64,000 bases of DNA from CAZVON01 sp964628435 (GTDB lineage: Bacteria > Patescibacteriota > Microgenomatia > Levybacterales > UBA12049): contig CAZVON010000002.1 of NCBI GenBank assembly GCA_964628435.1, positions 1 to 64,000 on the forward strand. Direction: 5' to 3'. Both the position numbers and the translations under genes were made by a program. Shown here one piece after another: positions 33,492-41,997 of this stretch. The first letter of the stretch is position 1. The number at the start of each line of letters is the position of its first letter. Under the pieces are notes generated by a model. The model was not told the origin of the DNA. It was given only the letters and a program-made list of their open reading frames with translations, and did no database searches.

Positions 33492-34569
33492 CGGCTTTTT
33501 CCATAACAAAATGTAGAAATAGAAGGGCTCCTCCTACAATTACTCCAAGCATAATAATGACAAATACTTTTCCTTCACTCGAAAGTATGAGAGATAACGT
33601 CCCCAATATAGCAGAAATACCCCAATAAAACAATGCAATAGATCGTTGTGGAAATCCTAACTTTAACAATAAGTGATGAAGGTGTTTCTTGTCATGCCAA
33701 AATGGTGATTTACCAGTGAATATTCGTCTCAGAATAGTAAATGCGCCATCAACCATAGGTACTCCCATTACAAGTATTGCTGTTGCAAGTTTTGCACCAG
33801 AAAGAATAGAAACGACGCTTAATAGTAAATACACAAATGTAGCACCATAGCCAGGGAAAATTTTTGCCGGATAAAAGTTAAATATCAGAAATCCTGCCGA
33901 TATTCCAGCGATAATAAATGATAATGTTGCTACGATTTCGGTTTGAATAGTTGAGTCAGAATATCGAAGGCTCAACAAACCAATAACAATTGCAGAAATG
34001 GCGACAATACCAGGCATTTGTCCATCAACCCCCTTGCTCCAATTGAGCATATTCATGACCCAAACAATCCAGACAAGAGCAAGAATATCACCTATTGAAA
34101 ATGAGAAAGGAATTCCCATTATAGCAGTAGCAATTTTTAGAGTGTCTAAATGAAGAATACCTCCAAGTGGATTGGTAATAAACGGAATACTGATCCCGCT
34201 TCCCACAATAATCGCAGCGGTAAAAATATTACCAATAAACCGTAAATATGGAGAGACATCAAGCTTATCATCAAGAGTGCCGATCAGAAGTGCCAGAAAA
34301 GATGCAAAAAATAAGGAAGTGGTAATAGGAGTGATTGGTAAAAAAACAAGACTGGTAATAAAAAAACCAATAAAAAGGGGAATGCCGCCGCCTCGAGGAA
34401 TAGGAGTCTTATGAATAATCGCAGGATGTTTATGAAGTTTTGGATCATCGAAAATTCCCATTTTTTTTATAAAAATCAGCGCAATGGGTGTACTTACTGC
34501 TGTGATGATCAAGGCGATAATGAAAGGAAGAAGGTAAGTTAAAAACGGTATGTTAACTATCATACGCAT
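33472..34569 (-). CDS. MraY/WecA-family polyprenyl-phosphate sugar-1-phosphate transferase
   Basis: The 365-residue protein has about ten membrane segments. Family motifs are IPRGGGIPLFIGF, LLIGTLDDKLDVSP (paired aspartates of the active site), WVMNMLNWSKGVDGQMPGI (the NxxNxxDG-like substrate site) and DKKHLHHLLLKLGFPQR (the HHH-containing loop of the WecA/TagO branch). It joins a sugar-1-phosphate, usually GlcNAc-1-phosphate, to undecaprenyl phosphate. That starts wall glycopolymer synthesis. MraY is less likely, since the WecA-type HLHHLLL motif is present. It overlaps the UbiA-like gene and the small membrane gene. Confidence 0.85.
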   Translation of the reverse strand: MRMIVNIPFLTYLLPFIIALIITAVSTPIALIFIKKMGIFDDPKLHKHPAIIHKTPIPRGGGIPLFIGFFITSLVFLPITPITTSLFFASFLALLIGTLDDKLDVSPYLRFIGNIFTAAIIVGSGISIPFITNPLGGILHLDTLKIATAIMGIPFSFSIGDILALVWIVWVMNMLNWSKGVDGQMPGIVAISAIVIGLLSLRYSDSTIQTEIVATLSFIIAGISAGFLIFNFYPAKIFPGYGATFVYLLLSVVSILSGAKLATAILVMGVPMVDGAFTILRRIFTGKSPFWHDKKHLHHLLLKLGFPQRSIALFYWGISAILGTLSLILSSEGKVFVIIMLGVIVGGALLFLHFVMEKADEKNAL

Positions 34570-34922
34570 TAAATCATTAATTGGAGTGTTCTGATACTAA
34601 ACAAAAGGGTAAAAATGCAAATAAGAAGACTTACTACAGCAAAAATTCTTGATACTAACGGTAGTTTTTCATATAAATAAGCAGACAGAAAAAAATTAAT
34701 TATGCACACAAATGTGGTTATTCCAATAGGAAGAAAAATTGTGTTTTTTGCACCAATACGCATATCTCCCCATGGCATTTGGTTAAAGATCGGAAGATAA
34801 GGAGGGATTTGCGAATATAGTAGCAAGATATATGAAACACTAATTACCAACAGTGAAATGCTGGAAAGATATCCTAACAGAAAAGTATTGTCATTTTTGA
34901 ATTGCTTAAAAGAGATATTCAT
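34569..34922 (-). CDS. Small four-helix membrane protein of unknown function
   Basis: From the ATG at 34922 the 117-residue protein has three to four membrane segments (about residues 18-37, 61-83 and 92-115) and a conserved-looking loop, PPYLPIFNQMPWGDMRIGAKNTIFLP, recalling DUF1648-type proteins. The stop shares a base with the WecA-like start. I cannot assign a function; the operon position suggests polyprenyl-linked envelope work. Confidence 0.6.
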   Translation of the reverse strand: MNISFKQFKNDNTFLLGYLSSISLLVISVSYILLLYSQIPPYLPIFNQMPWGDMRIGAKNTIFLPIGITTFVCIINFFLSAYLYEKLPLVSRIFAVVSLLICIFTLLFSIRTLQLMI

Positions 34923-36408
34923 ACACAATGGCATTTTTAATAACTATTTTAGGAACATACCCGTTGAGTCGGAACGGAATCGGGTGATGACGAGAAGTTA
35001 TCACAATAAACGCAGGTCTATTATTGAGAACTGCTTGTTTAGATTCCTCTAAAGTTTTGGGGGTTGCTGTCATATGATATGCGACAGTAAAACGACCAGG
35101 TGGTAATTTATGAACAAGTTTATAAAGTTGTGCATTGTTTCCCCAGATAAACAGGGAATCTGTTTTCTTTGCGTGCATTTTTAGGTATTGCGCTAATTCA
35201 TAATCAGTGGGAGTATTTGCATCAAAAAAAGCTTGGTAGGCTTGCAAAGATTTTTTATGAGTTAAAAATTCATAAAAATTTATATAGTAACCTACATTCT
35301 TTTTATATAAGTCAAAATTTTTTATTACAATCATCAGTAGAATAAAAAAAAGGAAACATCCAGTAAAAAACAAGCTTCTTACGATAATTTTTTTTGTTTT
35401 TTGAATAATGACAAATTCCTGAAGCAATAGTCCTATAAGAAGTACGAAACTGGGAAGAAGTACAAGCAAATAGTGGGTATATGGTCGTTGAGAAAATAAC
35501 GCATTAAAAAGAGAGAAAAGTACCCAGATTAAAATAAACAGAAATGAAGAAGAAAGCGTAAAACGATTCTTGATAAGAATATATATACTGAAAAAAAGAA
35601 TGCCTAATTTTAGAAGTAGTAATCCTTGTGGAATAAAGAATCTATTTCCATATCCTACATATCCCACATTTTGAATGAAAGCCGCAGTGAAAAAATCAAA
35701 AAACGCTCCATTGATAAGGAAAAAAACTCCAGTGCTAACAATGGGAAGGAAAAATCCACCAGCAAAGGGTATCAGATGAAAGAAAGTTTGGACGACATTT
35801 CTTTTCAGCGTTCCCACAGAAAGAAGGAATATAGAAAAAGCAAGAAAATCAAAGAAAGCAACTGCTTTAAACATAAACGCAATAGACAGTACTATACCAG
35901 CGGCTAAGAGTTTGTAGGGGTTAAGAGAGGAGGCCGTGGTAAATACTAAAAGCCCTGCATACATAATTGGAAGAAGCATAAAATTTTCCGCATTTGCAAT
36001 ATTTCCTTCTAAAAGGGGAATAGCAAATAATAATGCGTATAGTCCTGTTATACCATACACAACTTGAGGATAAAAAGTACCTGAGATATTTGTAAACAAT
36101 TTTTGGCTCAGGAAAAAGAAAGATATTACAGATATAAGTCCTACCACAAGTGATACCAACCGAATGGTAAACTGATCAGAAGAAAATAATGCATACGTTA
36201 CATATAACAACGGAGGTTTATTATCCCAAATATCTCGATAAAGAAATCGGCCATCTGAAAGTCCCATACCAATTACCTGATAAATTCCCTCATCTCCATA
36301 CCAGTATGGTTCAAATAATGATGGGAGTCTCAATAGGATAAAAAAGAAAGAAATGAGAAGGAGAATCCAATAAGTGGTGTTTTTTTCAAGATAGACGAGA
36401 AATTTCAT
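34906..36408 (-). CDS. GT39/ArnT-like membrane glycosyltransferase
   Basis: The 500-residue protein has about eleven membrane segments. The first loop reads FEPYWYGDEGIYQVIGMGL, with the DE pair of GT-C enzymes, followed by the second loop YRDIWDNKPPLLYV, where D-NKPP is the typical GT39 signature. The C-terminal soluble domain includes KKTDSLFIWGNNAQLY. The expected reaction is transfer of a sugar from polyprenyl phosphate to an extracytoplasmic acceptor. It overlaps the small membrane gene downstream and lies 13 bases after the GT2 gene in the same operon as the WecA-like and UbiA-like genes. Confidence 0.8.
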   Translation of the reverse strand: MKFLVYLEKNTTYWILLLISFFFILLRLPSLFEPYWYGDEGIYQVIGMGLSDGRFLYRDIWDNKPPLLYVTYALFSSDQFTIRLVSLVVGLISVISFFFLSQKLFTNISGTFYPQVVYGITGLYALLFAIPLLEGNIANAENFMLLPIMYAGLLVFTTASSLNPYKLLAAGIVLSIAFMFKAVAFFDFLAFSIFLLSVGTLKRNVVQTFFHLIPFAGGFFLPIVSTGVFFLINGAFFDFFTAAFIQNVGYVGYGNRFFIPQGLLLLKLGILFFSIYILIKNRFTLSSSFLFILIWVLFSLFNALFSQRPYTHYLLVLLPSFVLLIGLLLQEFVIIQKTKKIIVRSLFFTGCFLFFILLMIVIKNFDLYKKNVGYYINFYEFLTHKKSLQAYQAFFDANTPTDYELAQYLKMHAKKTDSLFIWGNNAQLYKLVHKLPPGRFTVAYHMTATPKTLEESKQAVLNNRPAFIVITSRHHPIPFRLNGYVPKIVIKNAIVYEYLF

Positions 36409-36421
36409 GCAAAATGAGTGA

Positions 36422-37918
36422 CTAGAGTTTCTCTGTTACTTTATATTCAATACGTTTTCCAAACATAAGTTGTGTATGAGAAATAAGTGCTGGAAGTGTT
36501 GAAAGGAAAAATCCAACAACTGGTAATAAAACAAATTCAAGAGGAAATAAAAATTGTCGCGCTTTTGGCATTGGTGTCGTAGTCTTGTGGCGATTTCTAA
36601 AATCGATAATAATCATGCATAAAAGAGCAAATAAACAAGAAGTAAGGATAACCCCAGCAAGCCGTGGTAAGTTATATCCAAGGGTGGTTCGAGAGAAGAC
36701 AGGGTTAACAAACGGCATAACATTCGCTGCTATTGTTATTATAAACCAATTTACTGGCCAGAGAAAGTGTTCTAAGAGCACATTATAAAGCATGATTGTT
36801 TTTCTCATAAATGGAACGTTTGGTACCGTGAACCACCATTTAATAAAGAGTGGATCGTCTGATACTCCCCATGACCATCTCAGTTCTTGATTGTATTTAT
36901 TTTTAAGACTTTTAAAGTAACTTGATGAAAGAGGCGCATCCATAGACGTTTTGAGAAAGATAGGTTCTGCCCATAATTGACCTTTCATTTTATAAAATGC
37001 CTTAAAAAAGATTCGGTAATCTTCTGGGATAACATCAACATCCCAATATCCAATTTTATGAAGGAGTGAAAAAGAAAGAGAATATGTAGAGTTTGCAATA
37101 AGACGATCTTTTTGTACGAGCACTGCTGTTCTCCACAAGCTGCCAAAAAACGATAAGATTCGAACCGGCGCAGGGACATGCCAGAAGTTATTATAATTTA
37201 CATTTGCTGATTGCCAAAATTTATTATATCGTTTAGGATCAGTGAGAAATTTATAGGTAAGATAAGCGAAATATTGTTTATCGAATATCGAATCTGCATC
37301 AACTGAAGAAACAGTTGCAAAGTTAAGATTCGCTTTTCCTGTTTTGATAAGCGTGTCATATGCTACTTTTCCTGCATACGCTTCGTTTGATGATTTCCCT
37401 TTTACCTCGCCAATAAGATCTGGATGATAGGTGGCAAAAATGCTTCCAAACATATGCTTAAATTCCTGAATCAATATATCTGCTTTTTCTTGTGCATCTG
37501 ATTCTCGCTTTTCCATCGCAAGGATAACATGGAGGTGTTTTAGAGGAAGTGTTTGTTGGGCAAACGACTGAATAGAAGATTTTAGTTTATGAACAGATTC
37601 TTTGTAATTAGGGATAATAATAATATGATGAACTTTTTTTGCGTCTGGTAGTAGTTGTGCTTTTACTAGCCAATCAATCTTTTCTGCTTCGGCAATTTTT
37701 TTAGAGGCGATGTGCGCAGTAACAACTAAGGTAAATGACTTATAAAACCAATAAATATCAAAAAACAAAATAAAGTACGCAATAACCTGGGGAATAAAAA
37801 AAGACCCCCAGAGAGGAGAGAGAATAAGAGCCCAAGAGAAAAATCCAGGTACCATTTCTAGAGCTCGTCTCGTTTTAATTGGATATCGATCAAAAATATA
37901 TTGAAAAAACGGTGTCAT
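36422..37918 (-). CDS. GT2-like glycosyltransferase with membrane segments
   Basis: The 498-residue protein has two N-terminal membrane segments (about residues 22-60), then a GT-A type domain (about 90-330) with HIIIIPNYKESVHKLKSSI, the nucleotide-sugar-binding start, and FATVSSVDADSIFDKQYF, which supplies the DxD metal motif (VDAD). A later acidic motif (VIPEDYRIFFKAF) and QELRWSWG, matching the Q/RxxRW box of processive GT2 enzymes, precede several C-terminal membrane helices (about 380-485). A polysaccharide synthase or polyprenyl-phosphate-sugar role is possible. The substrate is not known. Confidence 0.78.
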   Translation of the reverse strand: MTPFFQYIFDRYPIKTRRALEMVPGFFSWALILSPLWGSFFIPQVIAYFILFFDIYWFYKSFTLVVTAHIASKKIAEAEKIDWLVKAQLLPDAKKVHHIIIIPNYKESVHKLKSSIQSFAQQTLPLKHLHVILAMEKRESDAQEKADILIQEFKHMFGSIFATYHPDLIGEVKGKSSNEAYAGKVAYDTLIKTGKANLNFATVSSVDADSIFDKQYFAYLTYKFLTDPKRYNKFWQSANVNYNNFWHVPAPVRILSFFGSLWRTAVLVQKDRLIANSTYSLSFSLLHKIGYWDVDVIPEDYRIFFKAFYKMKGQLWAEPIFLKTSMDAPLSSSYFKSLKNKYNQELRWSWGVSDDPLFIKWWFTVPNVPFMRKTIMLYNVLLEHFLWPVNWFIITIAANVMPFVNPVFSRTTLGYNLPRLAGVILTSCLFALLCMIIIDFRNRHKTTTPMPKARQFLFPLEFVLLPVVGFFLSTLPALISHTQLMFGKRIEYKVTEKL

Positions 37919-37922
37919 ATTT

Positions 37923-38744
37923 TTATGATTTAATTTGTGAACGCTTCGTGTTTAGTTTAAAGAGAGTTTCTACATTCTGTTTTACATGAGTGTTTAACTC
38001 TTCAAAAGAAATACCTTTAAGCTTTGCCATAAATTCTCCTATAAGTATAGCATATTGAGGTTCATTTCTCGTACCGCGATGAGGTTCAGGGGTTAGGTAT
38101 GGACTGTCGGTTTCAATAACAATCCGATCAAGTGGTGTATGACGGGCAAGATCTTTGAGGGTGGTGTTTTCTCCTGGAGCCAGTCCTTTATAGGTGATAT
38201 TGCCGTCAAAACCAATATAAAATCCCATTTGCAAAGCAGATTTTAATACGTCCATACTACCGGAGAAGCAATGAAACATACCTGGGATAGTTAAGAGGTT
38301 AGCGCTATAAGCTTTGAGGATTTCAATAATATGATTTCCCGCATGGCGGTTATGGATCTGCAGGGGCAATTTTAATCTATGAGCCAGCGCTATCTGTTTG
38401 CTAAATACTTCTTTTTGCTGTTTTGGGTCAACAATACCATTTGATTTGTAAGAATAGTAATCCATGCCAATTTCGCCAATTGCTACAACTTTCGGATTGT
38501 TGGTTAATGCTTCCAGTTTTTCTTCCCAGCCTTCTCTGATCTTATCAGCATGGTGAGGGTGCACTCCAACAATCGCATAGAGGTTTTCGTATTGATTGGC
38601 GAGTCTGACTGCCCACTCACTTGAATCAATTTTTGTGCCAACATTGATGATCGCTTTAACGCCAGCTTGGGTGGCATTTTTAATAACCTGATCATAATCG
38701 TTTTGAAAAGACTTAAAATTCAAATGGCAATGGACATCAATCAT
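37923..38744 (-). CDS. tatD: TatD-family metal-dependent hydrolase (DNase)
   Basis: The 273-residue protein has the TatD signature. The N-terminal metal site is IDVHCHLNF, and others include VVAIGEIGMDYYS (metal-bridging Glu), LQIHNRHAGNHI, GMFHCFSGS and IVIETDSPYLTPEPHRGTRNEP (the TDSP motif with the last catalytic Asp). TatD proteins hydrolyse DNA ends as 3'-5' exonucleases and take part in repair or quality control. The gene follows metG, a common arrangement in bacteria, and is separated from it by 31 bases of AT-rich repeat-like sequence. Confidence 0.9.
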   Translation of the reverse strand: MIDVHCHLNFKSFQNDYDQVIKNATQAGVKAIINVGTKIDSSEWAVRLANQYENLYAIVGVHPHHADKIREGWEEKLEALTNNPKVVAIGEIGMDYYSYKSNGIVDPKQQKEVFSKQIALAHRLKLPLQIHNRHAGNHIIEILKAYSANLLTIPGMFHCFSGSMDVLKSALQMGFYIGFDGNITYKGLAPGENTTLKDLARHTPLDRIVIETDSPYLTPEPHRGTRNEPQYAILIGEFMAKLKGISFEELNTHVKQNVETLFKLNTKRSQIKS

Positions 38745-38780
38745 ACTAGATGAATTATGAATTAAGATTTATAAATTATG
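38745..38780. repeat. AT-rich GAATTATGAATT-type repeat between metG and tatD
   Basis: GATGAATTATGAATTAAG and ATAAATTATG lie between the metG stop and the tatD start. They resemble the units inside the FemAB gene at 6551-6620. Confidence 0.45.
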
Positions 38781-40212
38781 CAAGTCTTGGAAAAAGAGGT
38801 TTTTGGGAACGAATAGGACCTTTAAATTGTTGTTGGATTTTTTGGGCGGTTTCTGGGAGAAAAAGTTCAAGGGCCTTCACTATAGCTATGACTTTAGGGA
38901 GAATTTCTAGAAGAGTTTTTTTTCTTTCTGATACTTCTTGTTTCCATGGTTGTTTAATATTAATAAAAACATCTATATCTTTGATTTCTCGCCAGATTTC
39001 TTCTAGTGCCAAGTTAAATTCAAAATGTTGTATGTGTTCGTAATAGCCTCCTTTTTTTAAGTTACTGAATGTTACAGAGGAAGATTTTAGTTCATTCTCA
39101 AGCTCAATACTTTCACAAAGCTTAGCTACTCTAGCCACTAAGTTACCAAGTCCATTCGCAAGATCTGCGTTATATACTTCTTTGAATTTTTCTTCTGAAA
39201 AATCTCCGTCAGAAAACGGAGAAATTTTTGCAAGCAGATAATACCGAACCGCATCCGCACCATACTTTTCAATAAGTACATTCGGATCAATGACATTTCC
39301 GAGCGTTTTGGACATTTTTTGTCCATTTACCGTGATATATTCATGTACAAAAATACTTTTAGGTAATGGTAATTCAGCAGCCAAGAGAAACGCAGGCCAG
39401 TATACAGCATGGAAGCGAAGAATTCCTTTACCGATAACATGCAAATTTACAGGACTCCATTTTTTAAATTTTTTTTCTTCTGTTCCAAATCCAATACCAC
39501 TGTGATAAATATTTAACGCATCAAACCAAACGTACATACGTTGTGAATTATCACCTGGTACTGGTACTCCCCAATTTTTTGCCCGAGCATTTGAGCGAGA
39601 GATACTAATATCTTTAAGTCCTGCTTTAAGAAAAGAAAGCACTTCTTGTTTTCTATGAGATGGAATAATGATAATTTGATCAGTTGCGATTATTTTTTCT
39701 AACTCTTGTTGGAACTCTGATAGTTTAAAAAAATAATTTTCTTCTGATACTTCGTCCAATTTTCTGCCAGGATGTTCAAAGCATTCTTGATTTTCGTTCA
39801 ATTCTCCTGCTTCATAAAAAAGCTCACATCCTACACAATAAAGTCCAGTATAATTTCGTTTATCAATATAGCCGTGTTTAGAGCATAGTTCCCATAACTT
39901 TTGGGATGAGGTATGATGTTTAGCATCACTTCCCTTTTGCCATACATCAAACTGCACATTGAGTTTTTTTGAAAGGTCATAAAACGCTTGTGTATTGGTA
40001 TCAACAAATTGTTGTATCTGAATACCAGCTTGTTCTGCTGCCTGGACGTTTTTGAGCGCATTTTCATCTCCCCCGCATAACAGAAGCGTTTCGTCACCAA
40101 TAAGTCGGTGGAATCGAGCGATTACATCAGACTGAATAAATTCTAAGGCATGGCCGATATGTGGTTTGGCATTCACATACGGAATTGAATTGGCAATGTA
40201 AAATTTCTTCAT
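38776..40212 (-). CDS. metG: Methionyl-tRNA synthetase
   Basis: The 478-residue class I synthetase has HIGH at residues 18-21 (PHIGHALEF) and the KMSKS loop as KMSKT at 299-303. A connective-domain zinc site of one knuckle is formed by C126, C129, C144 and H147 (YCVGC ... CFEH), the same pattern as the Thermus thermophilus enzyme. It charges initiator and elongator tRNA with methionine. The anticodon-binding helical domain ends the protein. There is no C-terminal tRNA-binding extension. It is the first gene of a block running into tatD and the envelope genes, with its own promoter. Confidence 0.95.
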   Translation of the reverse strand: MKKFYIANSIPYVNAKPHIGHALEFIQSDVIARFHRLIGDETLLLCGGDENALKNVQAAEQAGIQIQQFVDTNTQAFYDLSKKLNVQFDVWQKGSDAKHHTSSQKLWELCSKHGYIDKRNYTGLYCVGCELFYEAGELNENQECFEHPGRKLDEVSEENYFFKLSEFQQELEKIIATDQIIIIPSHRKQEVLSFLKAGLKDISISRSNARAKNWGVPVPGDNSQRMYVWFDALNIYHSGIGFGTEEKKFKKWSPVNLHVIGKGILRFHAVYWPAFLLAAELPLPKSIFVHEYITVNGQKMSKTLGNVIDPNVLIEKYGADAVRYYLLAKISPFSDGDFSEEKFKEVYNADLANGLGNLVARVAKLCESIELENELKSSSVTFSNLKKGGYYEHIQHFEFNLALEEIWREIKDIDVFINIKQPWKQEVSERKKTLLEILPKVIAIVKALELFLPETAQKIQQQFKGPIRSQKPLFPRLA

Positions 40213-40218
40213 GGTGGA

Positions 40219-40248
40219 ATTTTACCAGAGAATGTACGTATCAAGCAA
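40219..40248 (-). promoter_or_regulatory. Promoter of metG, leaderless
   Basis: On the minus strand TTGCTT (40243-40248), 18 bases, TGG-TAAAAT with the hexamer at 40219-40224. It ends 6 bases before the ATG at 40212. Confidence 0.55.
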
Positions 40249-40249
40249 G

Positions 40250-40582
40250 CTATCGTTTTTTAAACGATAAGACCAGAAGAATAAAAACAGTTGCCAAAAG
40301 AATAACAAAAAAAGGATGCGTAAGATTAAGTAGTCGTAAAGTTAAATACGACACGCAAAAAAAACTACCCAAAAATGCAAATCGACCATTGTTAAAAATA
40401 TATGTTAATAATGAGAAACTTGTTAAAAAAAGCAGCAAAAGAAAAACAGGGATATATGAAAGCTGGTAATGCTGTAAAGAAAAAATAGCAATTGGAGGGA
40501 TAAAATACGCAATATACAAAAGAGCGGCAGAAGAGATAAGAAAGAGAGCTAAGGAAAAAAATGATCGATTTTTTTGCTTCAC
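40250..40582 (-). CDS. Small membrane protein of unknown function
   Basis: The 110-residue protein has about four membrane segments (near residues 7-36, 42-63, 66-88 and 90-106) and a basic C-terminus (FKKR). It begins with GTG. I do not recognise the family. It lies between metG and hrcA in the minus orientation. The coding potential is supported by length and hydrophobic pattern only. Confidence 0.5.
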   Translation of the reverse strand: MKQKNRSFFSLALFLISSAALLYIAYFIPPIAIFSLQHYQLSYIPVFLLLLFLTSFSLLTYIFNNGRFAFLGSFFCVSYLTLRLLNLTHPFFVILLATVFILLVLSFKKR

Positions 40583-40690
40583 GGTACATAAAGTTTAACA
40601 TACCTTATATTGTCAGAGGGTCACTTTATACGTGATATTTGTTGCGAAAATTTCTTATAGAGCAGATTTAATAACCCATCAAATGACCCC

Positions 40691-40719
40691 TTGACACGTT
40701 TTGGCAGTCATGATATGAT
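40691..40719 (+). promoter_or_regulatory. Promoter of hrcA-grpE-dnaK
   Basis: TTGACA (40691-40696), 17 bases, TATGAT (40714-40719) preceded by TGA. The expected transcription start is near 40726, leaving a leader of about nine bases before the ATG at 40735. Confidence 0.68.
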
Positions 40720-40727
40720 ACTGCTAA
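40701..40727 (+). promoter_or_regulatory. CIRCE-like HrcA operator over the hrcA promoter
   Basis: TTGGCAGTC-N9-TACTGCTAA, with exact nine-base spacing. Each arm matches the CIRCE consensus arm at seven of nine positions. The two arms share a symmetric change (GCAGT on the left, ACTGC on the right), so the dyad is kept. It overlaps the -10 hexamer, which fits autorepression. Confidence 0.68.
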
Positions 40728-40734
40728 TCGCAAT

Positions 40735-41466
40735 ATGCACGATCTTACTCAGCGTCAAGTTGAAATTCTGAAGAGCCTTATCGAAGAATATATTAATACT
40801 GCAGAGCCAGTTGGATCAGAAACTCTTGAAAAGAAACACAATTTAAGCGCATCCCCAGCAACAATTCGCAACGAAATGGTACGGTTAACGGAACTTGGCT
40901 ACTTAAAAAAACCTCACACGTCTGCTGGTCGTATACCAACCTCTCGTGGGATGAAATTTTATGTAAAGCAACTGATGAAAGAAAAAGAGCTTTCAGTTGC
41001 AGAGGAAGTTGCGTTAAAAGAACGTTTGTGGGACTACAGAGATAAAACACAAGTATTTCTTAAAGAATTAACCAAGACACTTGCAGATAAAACCAAGACA
41101 CTTGCAGTTGCTACCACGAATAAAGGAGATGTTTATTGTTCAGGGTATGCCAACATATTAGAAATGCCAGAATTTTTTGATATCGATGTTACTAAAACAT
41201 TGCTTTCAGCCATTGACGAATTTGAATATTTTCGCGCTATAGTAGCAAATGTTATAGATGAAGAAGATATTCATGTGCTTCTTGGAGAAGATCTTGGGCC
41301 AAAATTGCCTGCCAATTATGGATTTGTCTTTACTCATTATGAAACACCGATGAATTTAAGTGGAGAAATTGGAGTGATTGGCCCGGTACGATTGAATTAC
41401 AACCATGTATTTCCTACGCTTCGAGTTTTTAGAAACTTAATGATAGAAATAGCACGAGGATGGTAA
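40735..41466 (+). CDS. hrcA: Heat-inducible transcription repressor HrcA, short form
   Basis: The protein starts HDLTQRQVEILKSLIEEYINTAEPVGSETL, the HrcA winged-helix domain, with SASPATIRNEMVRLTELGYLKKPHTSAGRIPTSRG as its recognition-helix region (residues about 38-72). The remainder holds a reduced GAF-like sensor domain with MNLSGEIGVIGPVRLNYNHVFPTLRVF, the standard C-terminal end. At 243 residues it is about 100 shorter than usual (about 340), mainly through loss of inserted dimerisation segments. HrcA represses heat-shock genes by binding CIRCE, and needs GroEL to stay active. Its operon has a CIRCE operator, and it is followed by grpE after 13 bases. Confidence 0.92.
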   Translation: MHDLTQRQVEILKSLIEEYINTAEPVGSETLEKKHNLSASPATIRNEMVRLTELGYLKKPHTSAGRIPTSRGMKFYVKQLMKEKELSVAEEVALKERLWDYRDKTQVFLKELTKTLADKTKTLAVATTNKGDVYCSGYANILEMPEFFDIDVTKTLLSAIDEFEYFRAIVANVIDEEDIHVLLGEDLGPKLPANYGFVFTHYETPMNLSGEIGVIGPVRLNYNHVFPTLRVFRNLMIEIARGW

Positions 41467-41479
41467 GGAACAGAAAACA

Positions 41480-41983
41480 ATGGTAAAAGACGATCAAAAG
41501 TTAAAAAAAGAAGAAAAAGAGATAGACGAAGAACACGATAAAAAAGAAGTTGAGCAGTTAAATCAAAAAGTCGAAGAATTAGAAAATAAGTATAAGCGGG
41601 CATTAGCTGATTATCAGAATTTACAAAAAAGAGTAGGAGAAGAAAAAAGTGATTGGATTAAGAGCGCGAACAAGCAGATACTCTTGCGTTTACTGTCAGT
41701 TTTAGATACACTTATGCTTGCAAGCGGGCATAGTAGCGATGCGTCATTAAAGGTAAGTGTTCAGCTCTTTTTAGATGTTTTAAAACAAGAAGGGGTAGTA
41801 AAGGTAGAAACAACTGGAGAGGAATTTGATCCTCGTACCATGGAATGTGTAGAAGTAAAAGAAGGGGAAGACGGAAAAGTAATGCAAGAAACGCGTGCAG
41901 GGTTTTTGTTACATGATAAAGTATTGCGGCCAGCATTAGTGGTAGTAGGGAAAAAGAGTAAAGAGGATAGAGCTAATAGTTAA
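41480..41983 (+). CDS. grpE: Nucleotide exchange factor GrpE
   Basis: The 167-residue protein has a charged N-terminal coiled coil (QLNQKVEELENKYKRALADYQNLQKRVGEEK; landmark about 30-60) with the GrpE family motif RxxADxxNxxKR, then a C-terminal beta domain (VKVETTGEEFDPRTMECVEV, followed by GFLLHDKVLRPALVVV). It exchanges ADP for ATP on DnaK. It lies between hrcA and dnaK with 13- and 14-base gaps, so all three are cotranscribed. Confidence 0.93.
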   Translation: MVKDDQKLKKEEKEIDEEHDKKEVEQLNQKVEELENKYKRALADYQNLQKRVGEEKSDWIKSANKQILLRLLSVLDTLMLASGHSSDASLKVSVQLFLDVLKQEGVVKVETTGEEFDPRTMECVEVKEGEDGKVMQETRAGFLLHDKVLRPALVVVGKKSKEDRANS

Positions 41984-41997
41984 AAAATACATCAACT

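Noticed and set aside
37147..37165. A GATTCGAACCGGCGC stretch resembling a tRNA T-arm on the minus strand
   Set aside because: It encodes part of the GT2-like protein in frame, and no acceptor or anticodon stem can be formed around it.
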